Below are positions 28,648 to 41,978 of a stretch of 64,000 nucleotides of DNA, piece by piece. Both the position numbers and the translations under genes were made by a program. A model generated the notes under the pieces. That model was not told where the DNA came from, searched no databases, and saw nothing but the letters and a program-made list of their open reading frames with translations. The stretch covers positions 1 to 64,000 of the forward strand of contig CASENM010000012.1 in the NCBI GenBank assembly GCA_949289295.1, in the 5' to 3' direction. The stretch is from an uncultured Bacteroides sp. GTDB lineage: Bacteria; Bacteroidota; Bacteroidia; Bacteroidales; Bacteroidaceae. Positions within the stretch are counted from its first letter, which is position 1. The number at the start of each line of letters is the position of its first letter.

Positions 28648-29193
28648 TCAGTCTAAATCTAATTCTCCTTTCTTTTCCTTTATATAATATCCTGCCAGCA
28701 TGGCCAGCAGGTCACCGATGGTTTTGATGGCCTTCCGGGTGGCCTCGCTCACCTCCTTTTTCTGGAGCTTCAGCAGCAGCACTCCGTACATGGCCTCGAA
28801 ACAGGTCTCCAGCTCCGGTTCTTCCCTGTCGGCTCCCTTGGCACGCAGTTCCACGATGAAAGGCAACGCCTTGTAGTAGGCCGCACTATAGTAAGGGAAC
28901 TTGGGAGAGCGCAACAGGCGCAGATGCAGGTCGGTGAGCCAGATGATGATGTTCCTGCTAATCTGCAAATGGCCTTTCTCCATCACACCCTCGTCGTGCA
29001 TCATCTGGATCAGGTCCTCATACCACCGGGCCATCTCCATTTTCTGCTCATCCGACAGGGGATAGGGGTCGATGACCGTCTTGCGGATTCTTTCCATATC
29101 GAATCCGTTGGCACGTATCAAGTCTTCAATCTGCCACATATACAGCAGATATTCCGCAATGTTCTTCTGTTTTAACTGTTGAGAGATATACAT
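28648..29193 (-). CDS. DUF4924 family protein
   Basis: 181 residues, cytoplasmic, rich in charged residues and predicted helical (MYISQQLKQKNIAEYLLYMW at the start). It resembles the DUF4924 family of Bacteroidales proteins, which has no known function. It is tightly coupled to rfbD (1 base) and to the exporter gene (6 bases), so translation is probably coupled. Nothing in the sequence shows a catalytic motif. Confidence 0.8.
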   Translation of the reverse strand: MYISQQLKQKNIAEYLLYMWQIEDLIRANGFDMERIRKTVIDPYPLSDEQKMEMARWYEDLIQMMHDEGVMEKGHLQISRNIIIWLTDLHLRLLRSPKFPYYSAAYYKALPFIVELRAKGADREEPELETCFEAMYGVLLLKLQKKEVSEATRKAIKTIGDLLAMLAGYYIKEKKGELDLD

Positions 29194-29199
29194 AGTTGG

Positions 29200-29859
29200 T
29201 TACGAAAATGATCTTCCGGTGGCCGCCAGCACGAAACCTACCAGCGCGGCAATCACGACCACGACCCCAATAATACGGTTCAAGACCCAGATGCCGCGCA
29301 CATTGAAGCGCGCCCGTACCTTGTTGACAAAATAAGTGATGCTGAACCACCAGCTTAAGGCACCCAGAATGATGGCCAGATAGCCCACCAGCTGGAATCC
29401 GATGGGACTGCCCGGCATGACAAACGAGAAGCGGGCGAAAAGTCCGATAAACAGGAAGATGATCAGCGGGTTGGAGAATGTGACGAGAAAAGCGGTGACA
29501 AAATTGTGCAGATAAGTCCCCCTCTTGCCCGATGACGGGCGGAGTGCTTTCACAGGGTTGCTCCGGAATGTGTAGATGCCGAAAGCAAACAGCATGATGC
29601 TGCCCACCACCTGCAGGAATATCTGGTGTTTCAGAATCAGCTCGTCCATGAAACTCATGCCGTAGCCTGTCAGCAGCGCGTAGCAGATGTCGCTCAGAGC
29701 CGCACCCAATCCGGTCACAAAACCGAACCACCGTCCCTTGTTCAACGTCCGCTGGATACAAAGCACACCCACAGGGCCCAACGGAGCAGATACCACCACG
29801 CCCACGATAAACCCTTTTATCAACAAATCCAGTACGGTTACGTGTTCTATCCAATTCAT
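29200..29859 (-). CDS. LysE/RhtB-family amino acid exporter
   Basis: 219 residues with about six membrane helices. The N-terminal GFIVGVVVSAPLGPVGVLCIQRTLNKGR corresponds to the conserved first repeat of LysE/RhtB translocators. It would export an amino acid or related metabolite across the inner membrane; the substrate cannot be told. It is the first gene of the operon with DUF4924, rfbD and prfC. CATCTTTG at 29866-29873 on the minus strand is one mismatch from the -7 consensus but lies within 7 bases of the ATG, so the promoter is uncertain. Confidence 0.85.
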   Translation of the reverse strand: MNWIEHVTVLDLLIKGFIVGVVVSAPLGPVGVLCIQRTLNKGRWFGFVTGLGAALSDICYALLTGYGMSFMDELILKHQIFLQVVGSIMLFAFGIYTFRSNPVKALRPSSGKRGTYLHNFVTAFLVTFSNPLIIFLFIGLFARFSFVMPGSPIGFQLVGYLAIILGALSWWFSITYFVNKVRARFNVRGIWVLNRIIGVVVVIAALVGFVLAATGRSFS

Positions 29860-29957
29860 AGTGCAAAGATGCTACTTTTTTACGAAAGTACCTACAAAAT
29901 CGGTTAGGAAATGGATAGGCACGGGATATTTCCGGGAATTTATCCGACTGATTCCGC

Positions 29958-30113
29958 TCACATACGGCTCCGCTGGTCCTGTCCCGCACCCGTACCTTTA
30001 CACTTGCTCTTGGCAGGATTGAACTTGTAACGCAAGGTCAGTGTGAATCGGCGGCGTGCCTGCCGGTCGAGAGCCAGCCCCCGGTTGCCGCTGTAGATAG
30101 CTGAATATTTGCA
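29958..30113 (-). pseudogene. C-terminal remnant of an outer-membrane beta-barrel protein
   Basis: In the frame ending at 29958 the product finishes with YSGNRGLALDRQ and then RRRFTLTLRYKFNPAKSKCK plus GTGAGQDQRSRM. This wording is typical of the last barrel strand and tail of Bacteroidales outer-membrane beta-barrel (TonB-receptor-like) proteins, which run to about 700-800 residues. The rest of that gene is missing. The upstream edge, near 30113, is where the lactonase sequence begins in another frame, so a deletion has joined two genes. Confidence 0.65.
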
Positions 30114-31216
30114 GGTACAAAACAGATGCAGACCGCACGGCTGACGGGAATATCCTGACGGGTATCCTCCAACAGACCGGACTTGATGTCGCATTCAAAC
30201 ACCTGAATCCGATTGTCGTCACGGCAGGCCACCAGCAGGAATTTCCCGTTCGGAGTGATGGCGAAATGGCGCGGATGTCTTCCAGTCAGCTGATAACCCA
30301 CTTCTGTAAGTGTACCGTCATTTTCATCCACTGCAAAGATGGCGATGCCGTCATCCTTCAGACGGTTGCTGGCATACAGATATTTTCCGTCGGGACTCAG
30401 ATGAATGTCTGCACTCCCCCTTGCATGTGCCTTGTCCGCCTCAACCGTCTGCTTCTGAATCAGACGGCCGTCACGATAGTCATACACAACCACTTTCCCC
30501 GACAACTCATTGAGGAGATAAAGCCGTTTCCCGTCCGGAGAGAAAGTGAGGTGCCGGGGGCCCGATCCAGGCTCCACCGCCACCGGACTGGAAGAAACCT
30601 GCAAGTCTGTTCCCTCTTCCACCACATCAAAGCACATCAGACGGTCTCCGCCGAAATCACTCACTATCACTTTGTTTCCATCCGGAGAAAATACGGAACA
30701 ATGCACATGGGGCGTGGCCTGCCGCAAAGAATCCACCCCACTGGCAGAACCGGGAAAGTCGCTCCGACTGTCCTCCAGACTTCCGTCCTCACGCAAAGAG
30801 AACAGAGAAAGGCTTCCCCCTTCATAATTGGCAGCCAGCAACATCTTCCCGTTTGTCGAAAGATGACACGGAGCCTTACCCGACAGCCGGGTATCCAGCA
30901 ATTTCAAATGGCCCGTAGACACGTCAAACTCATACGCGCTCACGGCATCCGTAGAATCACAGTTCTCATGCACGGCATACACCCTTTTCCCGTCGGCCGA
31001 AGCAATCACAAAAGAAGGATTGTCCGCCCGTACGGAACCGGCCGGAACAGCCCGGCCTGTCTCCTGATTGAAACGGAACACATAGATCCCCTCACTCCTT
31101 TCGTCCGTATAAGTACCGGCCAGCATGGTCAGTTCATCTGCCTGCCGTCCTGCAGGGGACGAACACGCACTTATCAATCCGCACACACCTGCGGCAAACA
31201 ATATTTTCGCTTTCAT
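30038..31216 (-). CDS. Lactonase-family seven-bladed beta-propeller lipoprotein, 3' end altered
   Basis: 392 residues from the ATG at 31216, chosen because the lipobox LISAC (lipid-Cys20) follows and the promoter lies immediately upstream. The 6-phosphogluconolactonase/lactonase propeller is recognisable from TMLAGTYT, VYAVHE, TPHVHCSVFSPDG and GSGPRHLTFSPDGKRLY. The expected terminus is just after SRAVCICFV, but the frame has no stop there and continues for about 26 residues into sequence belonging to the outer-membrane remnant. The propeller is essentially whole, so the protein may still fold with a foreign tail. The substrate is unknown; an extracytoplasmic member is unlikely to serve the pentose phosphate pathway. 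Confidence 0.8.
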   Translation of the reverse strand: MKAKILFAAGVCGLISACSSPAGRQADELTMLAGTYTDERSEGIYVFRFNQETGRAVPAGSVRADNPSFVIASADGKRVYAVHENCDSTDAVSAYEFDVSTGHLKLLDTRLSGKAPCHLSTNGKMLLAANYEGGSLSLFSLREDGSLEDSRSDFPGSASGVDSLRQATPHVHCSVFSPDGNKVIVSDFGGDRLMCFDVVEEGTDLQVSSSPVAVEPGSGPRHLTFSPDGKRLYLLNELSGKVVVYDYRDGRLIQKQTVEADKAHARGSADIHLSPDGKYLYASNRLKDDGIAIFAVDENDGTLTEVGYQLTGRHPRHFAITPNGKFLLVACRDDNRIQVFECDIKSGLLEDTRQDIPVSRAVCICFVPANIQLSTAATGGWLSTGRHAADSH

Positions 31217-31228
31217 ATTTTTTGGCGG

Positions 31229-31236
31229 CAAAGATA
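31229..31236 (-). promoter_or_regulatory. -7 promoter element for the lactonase gene
   Basis: The minus strand reads TATCTTTG followed by C, an exact TAnnTTTG match, 12 bases before the ATG at 31216. It implies a very short leader. Confidence 0.5.
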
Positions 31237-31337
31237 AATGTTTTTTCATTAACGTCCAGACCATCCCACACAAAACGAATCCGCAAGAAATCCTCCACAT
31301 TATGCAGATTATATTCGTTTATTACGCCAAAATTCAG

Positions 31338-31345
31338 TAAATTTG
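31338..31345 (+). promoter_or_regulatory. -7 promoter element for purL
   Basis: TAAATTTG followed by C matches TAnnTTTG, 48 bases before the chosen purL start. It also argues against the upstream ATG at 31343, which lies within it. Confidence 0.5.
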
Positions 31346-31393
31346 CCCCCATATTTAATGTGCATTGGAAAATCTTTAACTATACAAAGCGCT

Positions 31394-34300
31394 ATGATTC
31401 TATTTTTCAGAACATCCTCCCACAGTGTGATTGCAACGGAATGCAGTCAGGAACTGAACGCTGAGGACATCCAGAAACTGTGCTGGCTCTACAGCGACGC
31501 CACAGTGGAAAGTGAAGACAACCTGAAAGGCTGGTTCATCGGTCCGCGCCGTGAAATGATTACCCCGTGGAGTACGAACGCGGTGGAAATCACGCAGAAC
31601 ATGGGTCTTAAAGGAATACGCCGCATCGAAGAGTATTTCCCCGTGAAGGACGAGAACGCCGACCACGACCCGATGCTGCAACGCATGTACCACGGACTGG
31701 ATCAGGAAATCTTTACCGTAAACATCAAGCCGCAACCGATTGTCTACATCGACAACCTGGAGGAATACAACGAACAGGAAGGTCTTGCACTTTCACGCGA
31801 GGAAATGGACTACCTGCTGAAAGTGGAAAAAGACCTGGGACGCAAGCTGACCGACTCGGAAGTATTCGGCTTCGCACAAATCAACTCTGAACACTGCCGC
31901 CACAAGATTTTCGGCGGAACGTTCATTATCGACGGACAGGAAATGGAATCATCCCTGTTTCAGATGATCAAGAAAACCACCAAGGAAAATCCGAACAAGA
32001 TCATTTCCGCATACAAGGACAATGTAGCCTTCGCCGAAGGTCCGGTAGTGGAACAGTTCGCCCCACAGGACCACTCTACATCTGACTATTTCATCATCAA
32101 GGATATCAAGACGGTCATCTCGCTGAAAGCGGAGACACACAACTTCCCGACTACCGTGGAGCCGTTCAACGGAGCGTCTACGGGTACGGGCGGCGAAATC
32201 CGCGACCGTATGGGAGGAGGAAAAGGCTCATGGCCGATTGCCGGAACAGCGGTCTACATGACCTCTTATCCGCGCACGGAAGAAGGACGCGAATGGGAAG
32301 ACATCCTGCCCGTACGCAAATGGCTGTACCAGACTCCGGAACAGATCCTGATTAAAGCCTCGAACGGCGCTTCCGACTTCGGGAACAAGTTCGGCCAGCC
32401 GCTGATCTGCGGTTCGGTACTTACGTTCGAGCATCAGGAGAACAACGAGAAATATGCCTACGACAAGGTCATCATGCTGGCCGGAGGCGTGGGCTACGGC
32501 ACACAGCGTGACTGCCTGAAAGGTACTCCCGAAGCAGGCGACGAGATTGTGGTGCTGGGCGGCGACAACTATCGCATCGGACTGGGAGGAGGTTCCGTAT
32601 CATCTGTCGATACAGGACGCTACTCATCGGGCATCGAGCTGAATGCCGTGCAGCGTGCCAACGCCGAAATGCAGAAACGCGCCTATAATGTGGTGCGCGC
32701 ATTGTGTGAGGAAGACCAGAACCCGATTGTGTCTATCCACGACCACGGTTCGGCAGGCCACGTAAACTGCCTGTCGGAACTGGTGGAAGATTGCGGAGGA
32801 CTGATTCACATGGACAAGTTGCCCATCGGGGACGAGACCTTGTCGGCCAAGGAAATCATCGCCAACGAGTCACAGGAACGCATGGGTCTGCTGATTGAAG
32901 AGGAATCGCTGGAACATGTACAGAAAATCGCCGAACGCGAACGCGCTCCGATGTACGTGGTGGGCGAGACAACCGGCGACCACCGCTTTGCTTTCGAACA
33001 GGCCGACGGAGTACGCCCGTTTGACCTGGCAGTGGACCAGATGTTCGGTTCCTCACCCAAGACATATATGGTGGACAAGACCGTGGAACGTCATTACGAG
33101 AACGTAACCTACGACCCTGCCAGACTGAACGAATACCTGAACCGTGTGCTCCAGCTGGAGGCCGTGGCCTGCAAGGACTGGCTGACCAACAAGGTAGACC
33201 GCTCCGTGACCGGAAAGATCGCCCGCCAGCAATGCCAGGGAGAACTCCAGTTGCCGTTGAGCGACTGCGGTGTGGTGGCTCTTGACTACCGCGGCGAAAA
33301 AGGTATCGCCACAGCATTGGGACATGCGCCCCAGGCCGCACTGGCCAATCCGGCCGCAGGTTCGGTGCTCGCCGTATCCGAAGCTCTGACCAACATCGTA
33401 TGGGCTCCGCTGGCCGACGGCATGGACAGTCTGTCACTCTCCGCCAACTGGATGTGGCCCTGCCGTTCACAGGAAGGTGAGGATGCCCGCCTGTACACTG
33501 CCGTAAAGGCATTGTCCGACTTCTGCTGCGCGCTGCAAATCAATGTGCCGACCGGAAAAGACTCTCTTTCCATGACACAGAAATATCCGAACGGCGAAAA
33601 AATCATCAGCCCGGGAACAGTCATCGTTTCCGCAGGAGGTGAAGTTTCCGACATCAAGAAAGTGGTCTCTCCGATCATGGTGAACAATCCGAAAACCACC
33701 TTCTATCATATCGACTTCAGTTTCGACCAGCTCCGTCTGGGAGGCTCCGCATTCGCACAGTCACTCAACAAAGTGGGTGATGATGTGCCTACCGTACAGA
33801 GTCCGGAATACTTCCGCGACGCATTCATGGCTGTTCAGGAACTGGTAAACAAAGGACTGATTCTGGCAGGACACGACATTTCTGCAGGAGGTCTCATCAC
33901 GACACTGCTTGAAATGTGTTTCGCAAACACTGAAGGCGGTATGGAAATCAGCCTCAACAAGTTCAAATGCGACGACATCGTGAAGATTCTCTTCGCCGAG
34001 AATCCGGGTATCGTCATCCAGATTGCCGACAAACGCAAACATGAAGTGAAGAAGATTCTGGAAGACGCGGGTGTAGGCTACGTGAAACTGGGCGCACCGA
34101 GCGAAGAACGTCATATCCTTATCACCCATCAAGACGCTACCTATCAATTCGGTATCGACTACCTGCGCGACGTATGGTACTCCTCATCCTATCTGCTCGA
34201 CCGCAAGCAGAGCATGAACGGATGCGCACAGAAGCGTTTCGAGAACTACAAGAAACAGCCGCTGGAGTTCGCCTTCAATCCGACATTCACCGGCAAGCTC

Positions 34301-35101
34301 TCTCAGTTCGGCCTGAATCCTGACCGCCGTACACCGAGCGGAATCAAGGCAGCCATTATCCGTGAGAAAGGAACAAACGGTGAACGTGAAATGGCCTACA
34401 TGCTCTATCTGGCCGGCTTCGATGTGAAAGACGTGACCATGACTGACCTGGTGAGCGGACGCGAGACACTGGAAGACATCCACATGATTGTGTTCTGTGG
34501 CGGATTCTCCAACTCCGACGTACTGGGCTCTGCCAAGGGATGGGCAGGAAGCTTCCTTTTCAACCCCAAGGCAAAAACGGCCCTCGACAACTTCTATGCA
34601 CGCAAGGACACTTTGTCACTGGGTGTATGCAACGGATGCCAGCTGATGATGGAGCTCGGACTCATTACTCCGGAAGACGAGAAGAAGGGCAAGATGCTGC
34701 ACAACGACTCCCACAAGTTCGAATCGGCTTTCGTGGGCGTGACTGTTCCGATGAACCGCAGCGTGATGTTCGGCTCGTTGAGCGGCTCAAAGCTGGGTAT
34801 CTGGGTAGCTCACGGAGAAGGCAAGTTCTCCCTGCCGTATGAAGAGGACCATTACAACGTGGTACTGAAATATTCGTACGATGAATATCCCGGCAACCCG
34901 AACGGTTCGGACTACAGTGTGGCAGGTATCGCCAGTCAGGACGGACGCCATCTGGCCATGATGCCTCATCTGGAACGTGCCTGCTTCCCATGGGAAAATG
35001 CATGCTATCCGGCCGGCCGTATACACGAAGACCAGATCACTCCATGGATGGAAGCTTTCGTAAACGCACGCAAATGGGTCGAGAAACAGCTTAAGAAATA
35101 A
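31394..35101 (+). CDS. purL: Phosphoribosylformylglycinamidine synthase, single-chain type
   Basis: 1235 residues from the ATG at 31394 (MILFFRTSSHSV), chosen by the position of the promoter and the usual family start. This is the large PurL form with fused glutaminase. The synthetase part has HSEHCRHK-type wording (NSEHCRHKIFGG), ETHNFPTTVEPFNGASTGTG and a second half with DGMDSLSLSANWMW. The C-terminal class I glutamine amidotransferase has the nucleophile Cys in GVCNGCQLMMELG and a final His/Glu in the last 60 residues. It performs the fourth step of purine synthesis. A terminator follows at 35121-35155. purT, another purine gene, is 5.6 kb downstream on the other strand. Confidence 0.97.
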   Translation: MILFFRTSSHSVIATECSQELNAEDIQKLCWLYSDATVESEDNLKGWFIGPRREMITPWSTNAVEITQNMGLKGIRRIEEYFPVKDENADHDPMLQRMYHGLDQEIFTVNIKPQPIVYIDNLEEYNEQEGLALSREEMDYLLKVEKDLGRKLTDSEVFGFAQINSEHCRHKIFGGTFIIDGQEMESSLFQMIKKTTKENPNKIISAYKDNVAFAEGPVVEQFAPQDHSTSDYFIIKDIKTVISLKAETHNFPTTVEPFNGASTGTGGEIRDRMGGGKGSWPIAGTAVYMTSYPRTEEGREWEDILPVRKWLYQTPEQILIKASNGASDFGNKFGQPLICGSVLTFEHQENNEKYAYDKVIMLAGGVGYGTQRDCLKGTPEAGDEIVVLGGDNYRIGLGGGSVSSVDTGRYSSGIELNAVQRANAEMQKRAYNVVRALCEEDQNPIVSIHDHGSAGHVNCLSELVEDCGGLIHMDKLPIGDETLSAKEIIANESQERMGLLIEEESLEHVQKIAERERAPMYVVGETTGDHRFAFEQADGVRPFDLAVDQMFGSSPKTYMVDKTVERHYENVTYDPARLNEYLNRVLQLEAVACKDWLTNKVDRSVTGKIARQQCQGELQLPLSDCGVVALDYRGEKGIATALGHAPQAALANPAAGSVLAVSEALTNIVWAPLADGMDSLSLSANWMWPCRSQEGEDARLYTAVKALSDFCCALQINVPTGKDSLSMTQKYPNGEKIISPGTVIVSAGGEVSDIKKVVSPIMVNNPKTTFYHIDFSFDQLRLGGSAFAQSLNKVGDDVPTVQSPEYFRDAFMAVQELVNKGLILAGHDISAGGLITTLLEMCFANTEGGMEISLNKFKCDDIVKILFAENPGIVIQIADKRKHEVKKILEDAGVGYVKLGAPSEERHILITHQDATYQFGIDYLRDVWYSSSYLLDRKQSMNGCAQKRFENYKKQPLEFAFNPTFTGKLSQFGLNPDRRTPSGIKAAIIREKGTNGEREMAYMLYLAGFDVKDVTMTDLVSGRETLEDIHMIVFCGGFSNSDVLGSAKGWAGSFLFNPKAKTALDNFYARKDTLSLGVCNGCQLMMELGLITPEDEKKGKMLHNDSHKFESAFVGVTVPMNRSVMFGSLSGSKLGIWVAHGEGKFSLPYEEDHYNVVLKYSYDEYPGNPNGSDYSVAGIASQDGRHLAMMPHLERACFPWENACYPAGRIHEDQITPWMEAFVNARKWVEKQLKK

Positions 35102-35120
35102 ATTTCTTTTTCGCAGAATC

Positions 35121-35155
35121 AAGGTCGGGAATGAACACAAAAAGTTCCCGACCTT
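35121..35155 (+). terminator. Terminator of purL
   Basis: An 11-bp perfect stem (AAGGTCGGGAA with TTCCCGACCTT) with a 13-base loop, followed by TTGTTTTATG, 19 bases past the stop codon. Confidence 0.85.
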
Positions 35156-35177
35156 TTGTTTTATGTAAAAAATAATG

Positions 35178-35185
35178 TACTTTTG
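35178..35185 (+). promoter_or_regulatory. -7 promoter element for ilvE
   Basis: TACTTTTG followed by C, an exact match to TAnnTTTG, 41 bases before the ilvE ATG and just after the purL terminator. Confidence 0.6.
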
Positions 35186-35226
35186 CTTTCGTACAAGAAA
35201 GAAAAACACTTAAAAAGAATATAAAG

Positions 35227-36246
35227 ATGAAAGAAATTGACTGGTCTAATCTGTCATTCGGTTACATGAAGACAGATTACAACGTACGATGCTATTATCG
35301 TGACGGGAAATGGGGAGAGCTGGAGCTCTGCTCGGAAGAGACATTGAACATCCACATGGCAGCTACGTGTCTGCACTACGGACAGGAAGCTTTTGAAGGA
35401 CTGAAAGCTTATCGTGGCAAGGACGGCAAAATCCGCATTTTCCGTCCTGAAGCGAACGCGGAACGCCTGCAGAGCACTTGCCGCGGCATCCTGATGCCGG
35501 AACTTCCTACCGAAACATTCTGCGAGGCAGTGAAGAAAGTGGTGAAAGCCAACGAACGCTTCATCCCGCCTTACGAAAGCGGCGCATCGCTCTATATCCG
35601 TCCGCTACTGATAGGGACAGGCGCTCAGGTAGGTGTCCATCCTGCCAATGAATATCTGTTTGTGGTATTCGTCACTCCGGTAGGTCCGTATTTCAAGGGC
35701 GGTTTCGCAACCAATCCGTATGTCATCATCCGCCAGTTCGACCGTGCGGCTCCGCTGGGAACCGGCACATTCAAGGTAGGCGGAAACTATGCGGCAAGTC
35801 TCCGTGCCAACAAAATGGCCCACGATGCAGGCTATGCCAGCGAATTTTATCTGGATGCCAAGGAAAAGAAATATATCGACGAATGCGGCGCAGCCAACTT
35901 CTTCGGCATCAAGGACAACACTTACATCACTCCGCTGTCCACTTCCATCCTTCCGTCAATCACCAACCGGAGCCTGATGCAGCTGGCTGAAGACATGGGA
36001 CTGAAAGTGGAACGCCGCCCGATTCCGGAAGAAGAACTGATGACTTTCGAGGAAGCGGGTGCCTGCGGAACGGCTGCTGTCATCAGTCCGATTGAGCGCA
36101 TCGACGATCTGGAAAACCATAAGTCGTATGTCATCGCCAAAGACGGCAAACCGGGTCCCATCAGCGAGAAACTGTACAACAAACTGCGCGCCATCCAATA
36201 TGGTGACGAGGCCGATCCGTACGGATGGGTAACTGTGCTTGACTAA
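35227..36246 (+). CDS. ilvE: Branched-chain amino acid aminotransferase
   Basis: 339 residues, a fold-type IV PLP enzyme of the longer (about 340-360 residue) branch. Visible motifs are HYGQEAFEGLKAYRG near the start, the phosphate-binding and substrate-loop segment with GTGTFKVGGNYAASL, where Lys of FKVGGNYA is the expected Schiff-base neighbourhood, and ECGAANFFGIK followed by SILPSITNRSLMQLA. It transfers amino groups between glutamate and leucine, isoleucine or valine. It has its own promoter and appears to be a single-gene unit. Confidence 0.93.
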   Translation: MKEIDWSNLSFGYMKTDYNVRCYYRDGKWGELELCSEETLNIHMAATCLHYGQEAFEGLKAYRGKDGKIRIFRPEANAERLQSTCRGILMPELPTETFCEAVKKVVKANERFIPPYESGASLYIRPLLIGTGAQVGVHPANEYLFVVFVTPVGPYFKGGFATNPYVIIRQFDRAAPLGTGTFKVGGNYAASLRANKMAHDAGYASEFYLDAKEKKYIDECGAANFFGIKDNTYITPLSTSILPSITNRSLMQLAEDMGLKVERRPIPEEELMTFEEAGACGTAAVISPIERIDDLENHKSYVIAKDGKPGPISEKLYNKLRAIQYGDEADPYGWVTVLD

Positions 36247-36252
36247 TCGTAG

Positions 36253-40392
<4,140 letters not shown>

Positions 40393-40723
40393 TCGAGGGG
40401 TGTATATGAGTATATAATAACGCTCCGAATCGCTGGAAACAAAACGAAAGTGCGTCATCATTGAAAAATAAAACACGGAGGCACAAAGACATGGAGAAGA
40501 TATGTATGTGAATCAACAATATAAAAACTCTGTGTCTCTGTGCCTCTGCATTTCAAATCATTTTGACACATCTTCATGCTGCTTCCCCAGAATTCAAAGC
40601 CTGAGGATTGGGGAGAAACAGTCAGCGATATATACGAACAACCGCCGGACTACATGAAAGTATCTTTACTTCCCTGCCATCCAGCGGTTATTTATATCAG
40701 ACAACCGATTGTCGGTCAGTCAA
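40393..40723. other. 331-base intergenic region between convergent GH2 and purT
   Basis: It holds the 108-base element at 40468-40575. The remainder (40576-40723) shows no gene with recognisable content. Confidence 0.6.
40468..40575. repeat. 108-base intergenic element, copy 1
   Basis: It is closely similar over its full 108 bases to 52521-52628, both without gaps. The outer parts are inverted: CACGGAGGCACAAAGACA near the left end pairs with TGTCTCTGTGCCTCTG near the right, while the conserved centre contains CAATATAAAAACTCT. It lies between convergent genes, so it may act as a bidirectional terminator or be a REP/MITE-like element. Confidence 0.75.
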
Positions 40724-41893
40724 TCAACAAACTTCAATTTTTGCGGCAAGCGACTTGCATTTTTCGCGCAACGCATTCAAATCACCTCCCACCTTATCAT
40801 AACAAACCACCACACCCATACGACGGTTCAGACGCGTGGTCGGTTTGCCGAAAATACGCAGATAAGTGTCAGGCTGCGAACATACCAGTTCTTCCCCCTT
40901 ATACTGCGGAGCCTCCTTGCTGGCAATCGGCGAAAGAATCACCGCACTGGCACCGATGTGTTCCTGAGTGATACCTGGTATAGGCAATCCCAACACGGCA
41001 TACAGATGAAGCTCGAACTCATTGAGATTCTGCGTGTTTGCCAGTGTAACCATGCCCGTATCATGCGGACGAGGAGAAAGTTCGGAGAAATAGACGCCGT
41101 TGTCATGGCTCAGGAAGAACTCTACCCCCCAGATTCCATACCCGGTCAACGCTTCGGTCACCTTGGCGGCCATACGCTGCGCCTCGGCCAAATGTTCGGG
41201 AGCGATGCGCGCAGGCTGGAAACTTTCACGATAGTCGCCACCCTTCTGCACATGCCCGATAGGCGGACAGAACAGCGTGGGACCATTCTTCTGGGTAACT
41301 GTCAGCAACGTTATCTCACTGTCAAAATGAATGAATTCCTCCACAATCAGTTCCTTGATGTCACCCCGGCTGCCGTTGCATCCGTAATCCCAGGAATATT
41401 GCAGGTCTTCCGGTCCCTTCGCCACCGACTGCCCCTTGCCCGATGAAGACATCAACGGCTTGATGACACACGGATAGCCGATTTTTTCGGCGGCCTCCTT
41501 CAGTTCTTCAAATGAAGTGGCATAGAAATATTTTGCAGTCTTCAGTCCCAGTTCCTTGGCAGCCAGGTCGCGTATCGCCTTGCGGTTCATCGTATAGTTC
41601 ACTGCACGCGCGCTCGGAACCACCTGAATGCCTTCTTTCTCAAGGTGATAGAGACGTTCGGTACGGATAGCCTCTATTTCCGGAACGATGATGTCAGGAT
41701 GGTATTTTGCCACCACTCTGTCCAAAGCCTCTCCGTCAAGCATACTGAATACCTCGCAGGCATCCGCCACCTGCATGGCCGGTGCGCCTTCATACGAATC
41801 ACATGCAATCACGTATTGTCCCAGACGTTTGGCGGCAATGACGAACTCTTTGCCCAACTCGCCGGAACCCAGCAAAAGTATCTTCTTAGTCAT
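40724..41893 (-). CDS. purT: Formate-dependent phosphoribosylglycinamide formyltransferase
   Basis: 389 residues from the ATG at 41893 ([16 protein letters not shown]). An earlier ATG lies inside the promoter. It is an ATP-grasp enzyme with N-terminal [20 protein letters not shown], the ATP-grasp loop MSSSGKGQS, and metal-binding [13 protein letters not shown]. It formylates GAR with formate and ATP in the third step of purine synthesis, avoiding 10-formyl-tetrahydrofolate. It is a single-gene unit with its own promoter. Confidence 0.96.
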   Translation of the reverse strand: MTKKILLLGSGELGKEFVIAAKRLGQYVIACDSYEGAPAMQVADACEVFSMLDGEALDRVVAKYHPDIIVPEIEAIRTERLYHLEKEGIQVVPSARAVNYTMNRKAIRDLAAKELGLKTAKYFYATSFEELKEAAEKIGYPCVIKPLMSSSGKGQSVAKGPEDLQYSWDYGCNGSRGDIKELIVEEFIHFDSEITLLTVTQKNGPTLFCPPIGHVQKGGDYRESFQPARIAPEHLAEAQRMAAKVTEALTGYGIWGVEFFLSHDNGVYFSELSPRPHDTGMVTLANTQNLNEFELHLYAVLGLPIPGITQEHIGASAVILSPIASKEAPQYKGEELVCSQPDTYLRIFGKPTTRLNRRMGVVVCYDKVGGDLNALREKCKSLAAKIEVC

Positions 41894-41920
41894 AATGGTT
41901 TGATTTAATAGGTATATCCG

Positions 41921-41928
41921 CAAAGATA
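41921..41928 (-). promoter_or_regulatory. -7 promoter element for purT
   Basis: The minus strand reads TATCTTTG followed by C, 27 bases before the purT ATG; an exact match to TAnnTTTG. Confidence 0.6.
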
Positions 41929-41978
41929 ACGCTTTTTATTTGATTTATCAGAATCTTTGCCGAGAAAGCGGAGAAGTT

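Noticed and set aside
29126-29989. A 287-codon minus-strand frame overlapping the exporter in another frame
   Set aside because: It overlaps the LysE-type gene, whose helices and operon spacing are convincing, and it crosses the exporter promoter region.
30038-30115. The lactonase C-terminal extension as a native domain
   Set aside because: The same bases in another frame encode a recognisable outer-membrane barrel terminus, which explains them better.
40576-40971. A 131-codon plus-strand frame after the 108-base element
   Set aside because: More than half lies antisense to the purT 3' end; composition is unlike neighbouring genes and no motif is visible.
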